From Deinococcus sp. (GTDB taxonomy: Bacteria; Deinococcota; Deinococci; Deinococcales; Deinococcaceae), in assembly GCA_018260375.1 (NCBI GenBank), contig JAGLBF010000083.1:1-10378 (forward strand): a stretch of DNA of 10,378 bases, written 5' to 3'. Numbering within the stretch: the stretch's first letter is position 1; each line of letters begins with the position of its first letter. Both the position numbers and the translations under genes were made by a program. Of the stretch, positions 1 to 7,460 are shown piece after piece. The notes beneath the pieces were generated by a model, which was not told the origin of the DNA, did no database searches, and was given only the letters and a program-made list of their open reading frames with translations.

Positions 1-55
1 CGGATTGATTCGGAAGTACGCCAAATCAATCGGAATCCGTATTATACGGATTCCG
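1..55 (+). repeat. Intergenic repeat copy A-left (truncated by window edge)
   Basis: This is the right-hand end of a repeat unit of the same family as copies B-E, entering from outside the window. It holds a hairpin with arms GATTGATT (3-10) and AATCAATC (24-31), with a further GG/CC pair inside. It ends in a near-perfect palindrome, with 11-base arms 31-41 and 45-55 around a TTA loop. The palindrome is shared with the opposing unit A-right, so the two units sit tail to tail. No coding potential is seen. Confidence 0.85.
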
Positions 56-157
56 GCTACATCAGGTCAGTTCTGATTGAATGAGGGCGGACGCGAGTGA
101 GAAAAGATACGGGTTTGCTGGTATAGAGCGCGGTTCGTATAAAGCCAGCAGAGACCT
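31..157 (-). repeat. Intergenic repeat copy A-right, opposite orientation
   Basis: Read on the minus strand this unit has the same module order as copies B and D: a large hairpin, the conserved CACTCGCGTCCGCCC linker (minus strand of about 84-98), a smaller hairpin, then the shared palindrome. The large hairpin pairs TGCTGG (116-121) with CCAGCA (145-150) and TATA (122-125) with TATA (138-141). The small hairpin pairs ATCAG with CTGAT around a 7-base loop. On the plus strand the large hairpin is followed by seven T residues at 161-167, so it could also end transcripts entering from the left. That role is inference. Confidence 0.8.
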
Positions 158-233
158 CACTTTTTTTCACTCTCTTGCCCCTGGAAGCTGCCCGAACCAT
201 GGATCAGCCCTGACCATTGACCCCTGACCGCTT

Positions 234-416
234 TTAACCTTCATCGCGCAGGCCGCGCAGTATCCAAAAGCCCACGGCGTTGAGCAGTAGCACGCGGCCC
301 ACCACCAGCAGCGCGTGAAGCCACTCCTGCCTGCTCAGTGCAAGGACAATGTTGATGGCTTCGCCGATATCGAGCAGCACCATCAGCACCACCATCAACC
401 CCAGCAAGCGGTTCAT
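234..416 (-). CDS. Small two-helix membrane protein, 60 residues, hypothetical
   Basis: I do not recognise a family. The protein is almost entirely hydrophobic. Two membrane helices are likely at about residues 4-27 and 32-55, split by a polar SRQEW turn, with an Arg/Asp/Glu-rich tail (RGLRDEG). The start is chosen because its ATG overlaps the phosphatase TGA stop (ATGA, 416-413), which suggests translational coupling. The same frame stays open upstream to 623, but that stretch lies inside the phosphatase gene and encodes a low-quality Arg/Gly/Cys-rich sequence, so it is treated as shadow. Coupling makes it a plausible co-expressed partner or accessory of the upstream phosphatase, but nothing in its sequence shows a function. 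Confidence 0.65.
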   Translation of the reverse strand: MNRLLGLMVVLMVLLDIGEAINIVLALSRQEWLHALLVVGRVLLLNAVGFWILRGLRDEG

Positions 417-1246
417 GGCGTTGGTGCGGCAAGTACTGCCAGCAGTTCGGGGTGCAAGAGCCCGTTGCTGGCGACAATCATCTCGGCGTAGGGGTCTGGT
501 TGCCCGGCCGCGTCTGTGACCTGTCCACCTGCTTCTTGCACCATCAGCGCGCCCGCAGCCACATCCCAGCGTTTTAGCCCCAGCTCCCAGTAAGCATCTA
601 GTCGCCCACAAGCTGTGTAGCACAGGTCAAGCGCGGCAGACCCAGGGCGGCGCACAGGAACGCCCAGCGCCAGCAACTTTTGCAAGTGACCCAGGTTGCG
701 CGGGTCTTGCTGTACGTTATAGGCAAAGCCGGTTGACACCAGTGCGGGGGTTTGCAAAGTGGGTGTACCCGACACGCCTAGAGGCTGGTCATTCAGGTAG
801 GCACCCTGACCGCGAAGCGCCGTAAAAAGTTCTCGGCGAGTTGGATCATAAACCACGCCCAGCACAGTCTCGGCATCACTCTGGGAGGCGCTGCGAGTGG
901 TGATACGCTCAAGCGCGATAGATACGCAAAACACAGGAAAGCCGTGCGCGTAGTTCACCGTGCCGTCTAGTGGGTCAACCACCCAGCGCCACTGACTTGC
1001 CGCCTCATGTGACGGCGCGCCCTGCTCGCCTTCTTCTTCACCCAAAAAGCGGTGCTGAGGGTAGACACCCAGCAACACGCGGCGAATCAGTGCCTCGCAT
1101 GCGCCGTCTACCTCGGTAACCAGGTCGCTAAAGTTGCTTTTGCTGCGTACCTGCGTCAGTTTGCCCAGGTGGCTCAGCTGTAGCTGCCCCGCTTGCTGGG
1201 CCGCGTCAGTGGCAACGCGCAGGGCGGCGGTGAGGTCAGGAGTCAT
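413..1246 (-). CDS. suhB: Inositol monophosphatase family protein (SuhB-like)
   Basis: This is a Mg2+-dependent phosphatase of the inositol monophosphatase family, which hydrolyses myo-inositol phosphates or related sugar phosphates in the cytosol; the exact substrate is not evident. The metal-site motifs are visible: Glu70 in GEEEG, DPLDGTVNYAHG at residues 91-102 (Asp91, Asp94, Thr96), and WDVAAGALMVQEAGG at 227-241 (Asp228). The 277-residue length fits the family. The frame is open for 74 more codons upstream, but those are translated from repeat copy B and are not family-like. The ATG at 1246 gives the usual N-terminus and has a TAAACT -10 box 7 bases before it. It is first in an operon with the small membrane protein (ATGA overlap). 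SuhB naming is by family, not by tested function. Confidence 0.9.
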   Translation of the reverse strand: MTPDLTAALRVATDAAQQAGQLQLSHLGKLTQVRSKSNFSDLVTEVDGACEALIRRVLLGVYPQHRFLGEEEGEQGAPSHEAASQWRWVVDPLDGTVNYAHGFPVFCVSIALERITTRSASQSDAETVLGVVYDPTRRELFTALRGQGAYLNDQPLGVSGTPTLQTPALVSTGFAYNVQQDPRNLGHLQKLLALGVPVRRPGSAALDLCYTACGRLDAYWELGLKRWDVAAGALMVQEAGGQVTDAAGQPDPYAEMIVASNGLLHPELLAVLAAPTP

Positions 1247-1253
1247 AGGGTGT

Positions 1254-1259
1254 AGTTTA
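1254..1259 (-). promoter_or_regulatory. -10 box for the phosphatase gene (leaderless type)
   Basis: TAAACT on the minus strand lies 7 bases before the ATG, so transcription would start at or next to the start codon. There is no Shine-Dalgarno. No convincing -35 is visible at 16-18 bases. An alternative promoter, TTGCCA (1303-1308) and TGTTAT (1281-1286) with a 16-base spacer, would give a short leader. Confidence 0.4.
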
Positions 1260-1344
1260 ACGCGGGCAAAGGTGCAGAGGATAACAGGCAGCGGGCAGCA
1301 GGTGGCAAAAGGGTGTATAAACAAAACCCTGTATAAAAAGGTGT

Positions 1345-1494
1345 CATACGGACTGCCGCTAAATTCCACCACAGTCGGAAAAGCGCCGCCTGTAGCTCCA
1401 TACCGCACAGTCCGTATGCTGTTCCCACTCGCATCCGCCCTGATTGATTCGGAAGTACGCCAAATCAACCGGAATCCGTATCATACGGCTTCTG
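1345..1494 (+). repeat. Intergenic repeat copy B
   Basis: Most of the family's modules are present in order. The large hairpin has 11-base arms CATACGGACTG (1345-1355) and CAGTCCGTATG (1408-1418). It encloses a core shared with copies C and E (CCACCACAGTCGGAAAAGCG, about 1367-1386). The linker CTGTTCCCACTCGCATCCGCCC (about 1419-1440) follows, then a GATTGATT/AATCAA hairpin (1442-1468) and a degenerate terminal palindrome (1471-1492). It sits in the divergent phosphatase/proS region, outside both -10 boxes. Open frames across it are repeat-derived. Confidence 0.9.
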
Positions 1495-1519
1495 GTTGCA
1501 GCTAAAAACGCCATGAGCG

Positions 1520-1554
1520 CAGGCGGCGCTGTTCCACCTATGCTGGAATGAAGC
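1520..1554 (-). repeat. Decayed inverted fragment of the repeat core
   Basis: CAGGCGGCGCT at 1520-1530, then TTCC and TGGAAT with matching spacing, mirror the core of copy C in the same strand orientation, which is opposite to the adjacent copy B. The segment also forms a small TTCCA/TGGAA hairpin (1532-1548). It looks like the remnant of a second unit next to B. Confidence 0.5.
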
Positions 1555-1617
1555 AGAATGCATCTAAATGAGTGGTAGCGGCAGTGTAGCCTTGCTTCAG
1601 CCCATACCTAAAACCGC

Positions 1618-1623
1618 TATCCT
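1618..1623 (+). promoter_or_regulatory. -10 box for proS (leaderless type)
   Basis: TATCCT ends 7 bases before the proS ATG at 1631, with no Shine-Dalgarno between them. This supports the ATG at 1631 over the in-frame upstream start at 1568, whose extra 21 residues (MSGSGSVALLQPIPK...) are not typical of the family. No good -35 is seen. Confidence 0.5.
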
Positions 1624-1630
1624 GTACGCC

Positions 1631-3121
<1,491 letters not shown>

Positions 3122-3124
3122 GGC

Positions 3125-3262
3125 TTATACGGCTTCCGATTGATTTGGCGTACTTCCGAATCAATCAGGGCGGATGCGAGTGGGAACAGCATACGGACTG
3201 TGCGGTATGGAGCCACAGGCGGCGCTTTTCCGACTGTGGTGGAATTTAGCGGCAGTCCGTAT
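3125..3262 (-). repeat. Intergenic repeat copy C
   Basis: This is the reverse complement of copy B over nearly its whole length. It starts with TTATACGGCTTCC 3 bases after the proS stop, then has a CGATTGATT/AATCAATC hairpin, the linker (about 3166-3189), and the large hairpin with arms 3190-3200 and 3253-3262. Its core, AGGCGGCGCTTTTCCGACTG, starts near 3217. It may act as a 3'-end structure for proS mRNA, but there is no U-tract for a classical terminator. Confidence 0.9.
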
Positions 3263-3283
3263 TATACCGGTATGCATGCCGCT

Positions 3284-3307
3284 GTCTGGGCGCTTGTCTG
3301 GGCGCTT
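3284..3307 (+). repeat. Perfect 12-base tandem duplication
   Basis: GTCTGGGCGCTT occurs twice head to tail (3284-3295 and 3296-3307). It lies between repeat C and the GlgC-like gene. It could be a replication-slippage product; no function is evident. Confidence 0.7.
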
Positions 3308-3359
3308 TGAAAGCTGTTTGCCTGTAGCGGCACCTGACCGTCCCAGCCGTTTCTACGAA

Positions 3360-3388
3360 TAGCTGCACTCACGTTAAGTAGCTGCACT
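3360..3388 (+). promoter_or_regulatory. Pair of 10-base direct repeats, candidate operator
   Basis: TAGCTGCACT occurs at 3360-3369 and again at 3379-3388, offset by 19 bases (close to two helical turns). It lies about 37 bases upstream of the -10 box of the GlgC-like gene, where an activator would bind. The -35 region is a T-run with no TTGACA-like hexamer, which fits an activator-dependent promoter. This is inference from position. Confidence 0.35.
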
Positions 3389-3424
3389 AGGAAAGCAGTC
3401 TTTTTTAACGCTTCCCCAGCTGCC

Positions 3425-3430
3425 TATACT
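3425..3430 (+). promoter_or_regulatory. -10 box for the GlgC-like gene (leaderless type)
   Basis: TATACT ends 6 bases before the ATG at 3437, with no Shine-Dalgarno in the gap. It supports this ATG as the start and suggests a leaderless transcript. Confidence 0.55.
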
Positions 3431-3436
3431 GGCACC

Positions 3437-4753
3437 ATGTCACGCCAACCTACCCAGCTTTCTAGCGCCAACGATAACCAGCGCCACACCACCACGCCAC
3501 GTGTGTTGGCGCTTATTTTGGCGGGTGGACGCGGCTCACGGCTCAGTCCACTGACCGACAGGCGGGCCAAACCTGCCGTGCCTGTTTTGGGCCACTACCG
3601 CCTCATTGACTTTGCGCTGAGCAACCTAGCCCACAGCGGAATTAGTGACGTGTGGGTCTTGGAGCAGTACCAACCGCACCGCCTCAATACCCACCTATCC
3701 GGCGGGCGGCCCTGGGATCTTGACCGCACACGCGGCGGCCTGGTGGTGATGCCGCCCTTTACCGCGCCGCATCAGGGCGGATTTTCGCAGGGTAACGCCC
3801 ACGCGCTTGAGCTGCACGCCCAACTGATTGCCGAGTTTGCGCCCGATGTGCTGCTGGTGCTCAGCGCTGACCATCTGTACACCCTCAACATCCAGGAAGT
3901 GATCGCCGAGCATCTGACCCAGCAGGCCGAAGTAACGATGGTCACCACTGAGGTGCCCCGCACAGACGCCACACGTTACGCCAATGTCAACGTCAACACC
4001 AAAGGCCGCGTTACCCAGCTTGATTACAAGCCCAAAGCCCCGCTAGGCACGGGCAACACCACCACCATCACCGCCGAAATCTTTGCATATGACCCGCAGG
4101 TACTGCTGGCCGTGCTGCAAGAACTCGGTGATAGAAAGGGCGGGCCGCTGGGCGACTACGGCGAGGAACTGTTGCCCGCTTTGGTGCAACGCGGGAAGGC
4201 CCACGCCTTTTCGCTCAGCCAGTCAGCCCTGAGTACCTACTGGCGCGATGTAGGCACGCTGGGCGCTTACCTCGCCGCGCACTTAGACCTGTGTGAAGGC
4301 CGGGGCGTAGCACTTGACCTGCCTGGCTGGCCTGTGCTCACCACCGTACCACCGCTCGCCCCCGCACAGATTGAACGCACCGCCCGCCTGGACAGAGCGC
4401 TGGTGTGTAGCGGCGCACAGGTGGCGGGCAAAGTGACCCGCAGCGTCATCGGCCCAGGCGCGGTGATAGAACAGGGCGCTCGTGTGAAAGATAGCGTGAT
4501 TTTGGCGGGCGCCGTGGTGCGCTCAGGGGCCAGCGTCACCCGCAGCATCATTGACGAGGGCGCTGTGGTCGGCGAAAACGCCCAAGTGGGCCGCGCCCGC
4601 AAGACAGATGACACCGAAACGGCCAAAGATATCGCCGTCATAGGTCAGCAAGCACACCTCAAGGCTGGCATGCGGGTCAAGGGCGGCGAATACCTAGCTG
4701 CTGGTGGACGCACGGTACGGCAGCAAGAAGATGAGGACGTAAGTGGAGCGTAG
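3437..4753 (+). CDS. glgC: GlgC-like glucose-1-phosphate adenylyltransferase family protein
   Basis: The family makes ADP-glucose (or another NDP-sugar) from a sugar 1-phosphate and NTP, the committed step to glycogen. The 438 residues show the nucleotide-binding loop LAGGRGSRLSPLT (28-40), AKPAVPV (44-50), IDFALSNLAHSGI (57-69), SADHLY with the metal Asp145 (143-148) and YWRDVGTLGAYL (268-279). A left-handed beta-helix with hexapeptide-like repeats runs from about 318 to 385, followed by a charged tail. Several positions that contact glucose 1-phosphate in known GlgC proteins differ: GTADA is GNAHA (119-123), the EKP motif is YKP (197-199), and ASMG is replaced by ITAE (211-214). The fold is secure; the exact sugar or nucleotide substrate is less so. 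It is a single gene, preceded by its own promoter and convergent with fba. Confidence 0.8.
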   Translation: MSRQPTQLSSANDNQRHTTTPRVLALILAGGRGSRLSPLTDRRAKPAVPVLGHYRLIDFALSNLAHSGISDVWVLEQYQPHRLNTHLSGGRPWDLDRTRGGLVVMPPFTAPHQGGFSQGNAHALELHAQLIAEFAPDVLLVLSADHLYTLNIQEVIAEHLTQQAEVTMVTTEVPRTDATRYANVNVNTKGRVTQLDYKPKAPLGTGNTTTITAEIFAYDPQVLLAVLQELGDRKGGPLGDYGEELLPALVQRGKAHAFSLSQSALSTYWRDVGTLGAYLAAHLDLCEGRGVALDLPGWPVLTTVPPLAPAQIERTARLDRALVCSGAQVAGKVTRSVIGPGAVIEQGARVKDSVILAGAVVRSGASVTRSIIDEGAVVGENAQVGRARKTDDTETAKDIAVIGQQAHLKAGMRVKGGEYLAAGGRTVRQQEDEDVSGA

Positions 4754-4786
4754 ACCGCAAACCATAATTAAAGAGGCCTACGACGC

Positions 4787-4977
4787 ATTCCAGCTTGAAT
4801 CTTGTTAAAAACGCGGTGAACTCTGAGAGTCGGCAACAGCAAACATACAGATTTCGCGGTAGCGCAGAGCGGCGCTTTGCTGACTGTGCCTCTATACCGC
4901 GAAATCCGTATGCTGTTCCCACTCGCGTCCGCTCGGATTGATTCAGAACTGCACTGAATCAATCGGAATCCGTATTA
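4787..4977 (+). repeat. Intergenic repeat copy D
   Basis: It begins with ATTCCAGCTTGAATCTTGTT (4787-4806), which matches the left module of copy E, followed by about 37 bases not seen in E. The large hairpin has 18-base arms (4844-4861 and 4895-4912) with one mismatch. The linker CTGTTCCCACTCGCGTCCGC follows, then a perfect 11-base hairpin GATTGATTCAG/CTGAATCAATC with a 7-base loop, then CGGAATCCGTATTA. The core inside the large hairpin is inverted relative to copies B and C. It fills the gap between convergent glgC and fba and may help end both transcripts. Its last three bases form the fba stop codon. Confidence 0.9.
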
Positions 4978-5892
4978 CGCTTTGCCGCCGCTGCCCAGCA
5001 CGCCGATTTTGTGCTCCACGATGGTGCTCATCACATCGCGGGCCTTGCCAAAGACCTTACGGGGGTCAAATTCTTTGGGGGTGTCACGCAGCACTTCACG
5101 CACGCCAACGGTGCTGGCAAGGCGCAAATCGGTGTCTACATTCACCTTGGCAATGCCGTGCTGGCAGGCTTCGCGCAGGTCGTCATCGGCAATACCAGCC
5201 GCGTCACCAATGTCGCCACCCGCGTCGCGAAAGCGCTGCACGATCTCGGCAGGCACACCACTAGAGCCGTGGGCCACCAGGGGAATACTCAGCAAGTCAC
5301 CAATTTTGACAATGCGGGCCTGATCAATATAGGGCCGTCCTTTGCCTTTGTAGGCTCCGTGTGAGGTACCAATGGCAATAGCCAAGTAATCTACCTCTGT
5401 TTCTTCAACAAACTGTACGGCTTCTTGTGGGTCAGTGAGGAAAGCATCTTTTTCATCGACTATCACATGCTCTTCAATGCCGCCCAGGCGTCCTAGCTCG
5501 GCTTCTACACTGATGCCCATGGCGTGCGCCGCTTCAATAACGCGCTTAGTTTCCTTAACATTGTCTTCAAAAGTATGGTGAGAAGCGTCAATCATCACCG
5601 AAGTAAAGCCCATTTTGATAGCTTTGAGGGCCGATTCATAACTAGAGCCGTGGTCAAGGTGCAGGGCCACAGGCACCGTAGCGCGGTGAGCTAGGTCGAT
5701 GACGATGTTTGCCAAGTCCTGACCACCGTACTTGATGGCCCCTTCACTCATCTGCACGATAACGGGCGAGCGCAGTTTTTCGGCGGTGTGAATAATCGCC
5801 TGGGTAATTTCCATGTTGTTGGTGTTAAATGCGCCTACACCGTACTTGCCAGCGCGGGCAGGAACCAGAATATCTTTACCAGTAACGAGCAT
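4975..5892 (-). CDS. fba: Class II fructose-bisphosphate aldolase
   Basis: This zinc-dependent cytosolic enzyme interconverts fructose 1,6-bisphosphate with dihydroxyacetone phosphate and glyceraldehyde 3-phosphate in glycolysis and gluconeogenesis. At 305 residues it fits the shorter class II type. Visible motifs are GAFNTNN (20-26), LHLDHGSSYE (78-87, catalytic Asp80 and zinc His81), MIDASH (100-105), EAELGRLGG (130-138), IGTSHGAYKG (174-183, His178), VAHGSSGVP (206-214, His208) and KVNVDTDLR (249-257). Tagatose-bisphosphate aldolase is a related alternative, but the motifs fit Fba well. The start has a perfect AGGAGG 5 bases upstream. The TAA stop lies within the end of repeat copy D. It is transcribed alone and faces glgC. 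Confidence 0.95.
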   Translation of the reverse strand: MLVTGKDILVPARAGKYGVGAFNTNNMEITQAIIHTAEKLRSPVIVQMSEGAIKYGGQDLANIVIDLAHRATVPVALHLDHGSSYESALKAIKMGFTSVMIDASHHTFEDNVKETKRVIEAAHAMGISVEAELGRLGGIEEHVIVDEKDAFLTDPQEAVQFVEETEVDYLAIAIGTSHGAYKGKGRPYIDQARIVKIGDLLSIPLVAHGSSGVPAEIVQRFRDAGGDIGDAAGIADDDLREACQHGIAKVNVDTDLRLASTVGVREVLRDTPKEFDPRKVFGKARDVMSTIVEHKIGVLGSGGKA

Positions 5893-5897
5893 GTGTG

Positions 5898-5903
5898 CCT
5901 CCT
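5898..5903 (-). promoter_or_regulatory. Shine-Dalgarno of fba, with candidate -10 upstream
   Basis: A perfect AGGAGG lies 5 bases before the ATG and fixes the start. Unlike its neighbours this gene would have a leader. A TAAACT at 5933-5938 on the minus strand is a possible -10, giving roughly 35 untranslated bases. No clear -35 is seen. Confidence 0.75.
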
Positions 5904-6005
5904 GAGGCGAGATTGGATTGTTGTACAGCTACAGTTTAGCGCAGATATTGAGCCTTCGGTGTGCAGACAACATGTACAAGCGCTGACAAGGTAACTGACT
6001 GTCAG

Positions 6006-6192
6006 GCTACCCCAGCCAGGGCAACCGCAAAGTCAATCAAATGTAAAGTTAAACTTTTCGTTTGAAAATCGCGCTTCGCTATGCCGAGAGCATTTGACAG
6101 ATGGATACAGCAAAAAGAGCCAGCCTACTTACTGGCTACTTATCAAATGTTAGGCAGCTTCCGACTTTGCGGTTGCCCTGCTACCCCAGCCA
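6006..6192. mobile_element. MITE-like element with target duplication
   Basis: The element itself is 6018-6179 (162 bases), bounded by perfect 17-base terminal inverted repeats: AGGGCAACCGCAAAGTC (6018-6034) and its reverse complement (6163-6179). Immediately outside on each side is the same 12-base word GCTACCCCAGCC (6006-6017 and 6180-6191), as expected of a target-site duplication. The interior has no credible gene. It holds a small hairpin AGCCAG/CTGGCT (6118-6137) and a CATTTGA/TCAAATG pair (6091-6097, 6143-6149). Known IS4-family transposases make duplications of about 10-13 bases, so mobilisation in trans by such an enzyme is possible, but this is inference. It lies between the fba and lysN-like promoters. 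Confidence 0.75.
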
Positions 6193-6222
6193 CTTATTCT
6201 AGCTCCCGTCCCCTGCTTGCGG

Positions 6223-6228
6223 TACAGT
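6223..6228 (+). promoter_or_regulatory. -10 box for the LysN-like gene (leaderless type)
   Basis: TACAGT ends 5 bases before the ATG at 6234, with no Shine-Dalgarno. The right flank of the MITE-like element ends only about 30 bases upstream, so the insertion may have replaced whatever lay at or above the -35 region. Confidence 0.45.
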
Positions 6229-6233
6229 GAATT

Positions 6234-7460
6234 ATGATTGCTACACCAGTTTGGAACCAAGCCACTTTTGAGGGTCTGATCAGTCGCAGAGGCACTAGCA
6301 TGAAGGCCAGTACCATCCGCGAACTGCTCAAAATTACCCAGCATCCCGATGTGATTTCCTTTGCCGGTGGCCTGCCCGCGCCCGAACTCTTTCCGCTCGC
6401 GGATATCAGCGCCGCTTTTGAGCGGGTGATGGCGCACTACGGGCCCGCCGCCATGCAGTATTCCACTACCGAGGGCCACGCGCCGCTGCGCGAGTGGATT
6501 GCCGAGCGCCACAGCATTGCGCCTCAAAATGTGCAAATCATGACAGGGTCGCAACAGGGGCTTGACCTGCTGGGCAAAATCCTGATTAACGAGGGTGATG
6601 TAGTGCTGGTAGAAAGCCCCACTTACCTGGGAGCGCTGCAAAGTTTTCAGCCGTACCTGCCACAGTACCTGCCTATGCCCACTGACGATCAGGGCATAGA
6701 CGTGATGGCACTTGACAAACTGCTCGCCAACCACAAGGGCAAGGCACCTAAGGTGCTCTACACCATCCCCAACTTTCAAAACCCCACAGGCATCACCCTG
6801 AGCCTAGAGCGGCGCGAACAACTGCTTGACCTGACCCTGCGGCGCGGCATTCTCATTTTGGAAGATGACCCTTACGGGCAGCTGCGGTTTACGGGCAAAG
6901 GCCTGCCCAGCCTCTTTGAGCTAGCCCTAAAGCGTACGGGCGACATAGAAAAGGTGAATGTGGTGTACTGCTCTAGCTTTTCAAAGGTGCTGGTGCCTGG
7001 CATGCGCGACGCCTGGGTAGAGGCCGCCACTCCTATTATCCTCAAACTGATACAGGCCAAACAGGGCGCTGACCTGCACACCCCCACCGTGACCCAGATG
7101 ATGGTCACCGAGCTGCTGCCCGACGTGCTGCCGCGCCAGATTGAAACGGTGCGCCGCGCCTACGGTCAGCGCGCCCAGCACATGATTGCCCAGATGAAAC
7201 AATTTTTCCCGCAGAGTGCGCAATACACCGTACCTGAAGGCGGGATGTTTTTGTGGGTCACGCTGCCCCGCACCGCCAACACCGCCGAGCTGCTGCCCCG
7301 CGCCGTAGCCCGCAAGGTAGCCTACGTGCCTGGCACACCCTTTTTTGCCCTGGGCGGCGGCGAACATACCATGCGCCTAAGCTACAGCAGCGCCACCCCT
7401 GAGCAAATCACAACCGGCATTCAGGCTTTAGGCGACACGCTCAGGGACGTGCTGGAGTAA
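6234..7460 (+). CDS. lysN: PLP-dependent aminotransferase, LysN-like
   Basis: This fold-type I aminotransferase closely resembles Thermus LysN, which converts 2-oxoadipate to alpha-aminoadipate in lysine synthesis and also accepts branched-chain, aromatic and glutamate substrates. Its 408 residues show ASTIRELLKITQ (25-36), where the Arg recognises the substrate side chain in LysN (here Arg29), FAGGLPAPELFP (43-54), QYSTTEGHAPLRE (75-87), TGSQQGLDL (104-112), NFQNPTG (180-186), EDDPYG (210-215), SSFSKVLVPGMR with the PLP lysine at 251, QAKQGADLHTP (274-284), and RLSY with Arg381 for the carboxylate. GMRDAW follows the PLP lysine where LysN has GLRVAF, a local difference. No other lysine genes are in the window, so the physiological substrate is not proven. 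It is transcribed alone. Confidence 0.88.
   Translation: MIATPVWNQATFEGLISRRGTSMKASTIRELLKITQHPDVISFAGGLPAPELFPLADISAAFERVMAHYGPAAMQYSTTEGHAPLREWIAERHSIAPQNVQIMTGSQQGLDLLGKILINEGDVVLVESPTYLGALQSFQPYLPQYLPMPTDDQGIDVMALDKLLANHKGKAPKVLYTIPNFQNPTGITLSLERREQLLDLTLRRGILILEDDPYGQLRFTGKGLPSLFELALKRTGDIEKVNVVYCSSFSKVLVPGMRDAWVEAATPIILKLIQAKQGADLHTPTVTQMMVTELLPDVLPRQIETVRRAYGQRAQHMIAQMKQFFPQSAQYTVPEGGMFLWVTLPRTANTAELLPRAVARKVAYVPGTPFFALGGGEHTMRLSYSSATPEQITTGIQALGDTLRDVLE

Noticed and set aside
417..623. Upstream extension of the 60-residue membrane protein frame
   Set aside because: It lies wholly inside the phosphatase gene, is Arg/Gly/Cys-rich, and the ATG in the ATGA overlap is a better start.
1243..1434. 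Minus-strand open frame beginning MRVGTAYGLCGME, also seen at 3174-3362 (+) and in similar form at 4677-4922 (-)
   Set aside because: All three are translations of the same intergenic repeat, with frames that diverge once the repeat ends. They are not a gene family.
1247..1468. 74-codon upstream extension of the phosphatase frame
   Set aside because: It is made of translated repeat copy B and is unlike family N-termini; a -10 box lies between it and the ATG at 1246.
1568..1630. 21-codon upstream extension of proS
   Set aside because: The residues are not family-like, and a TANNNT box sits 7 bases before the ATG at 1631.
6094..6131. TTGACA (6094-6099) inside the MITE-like element as an outward promoter
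   Set aside because: No TANNNT-like -10 lies 16-18 bases downstream.
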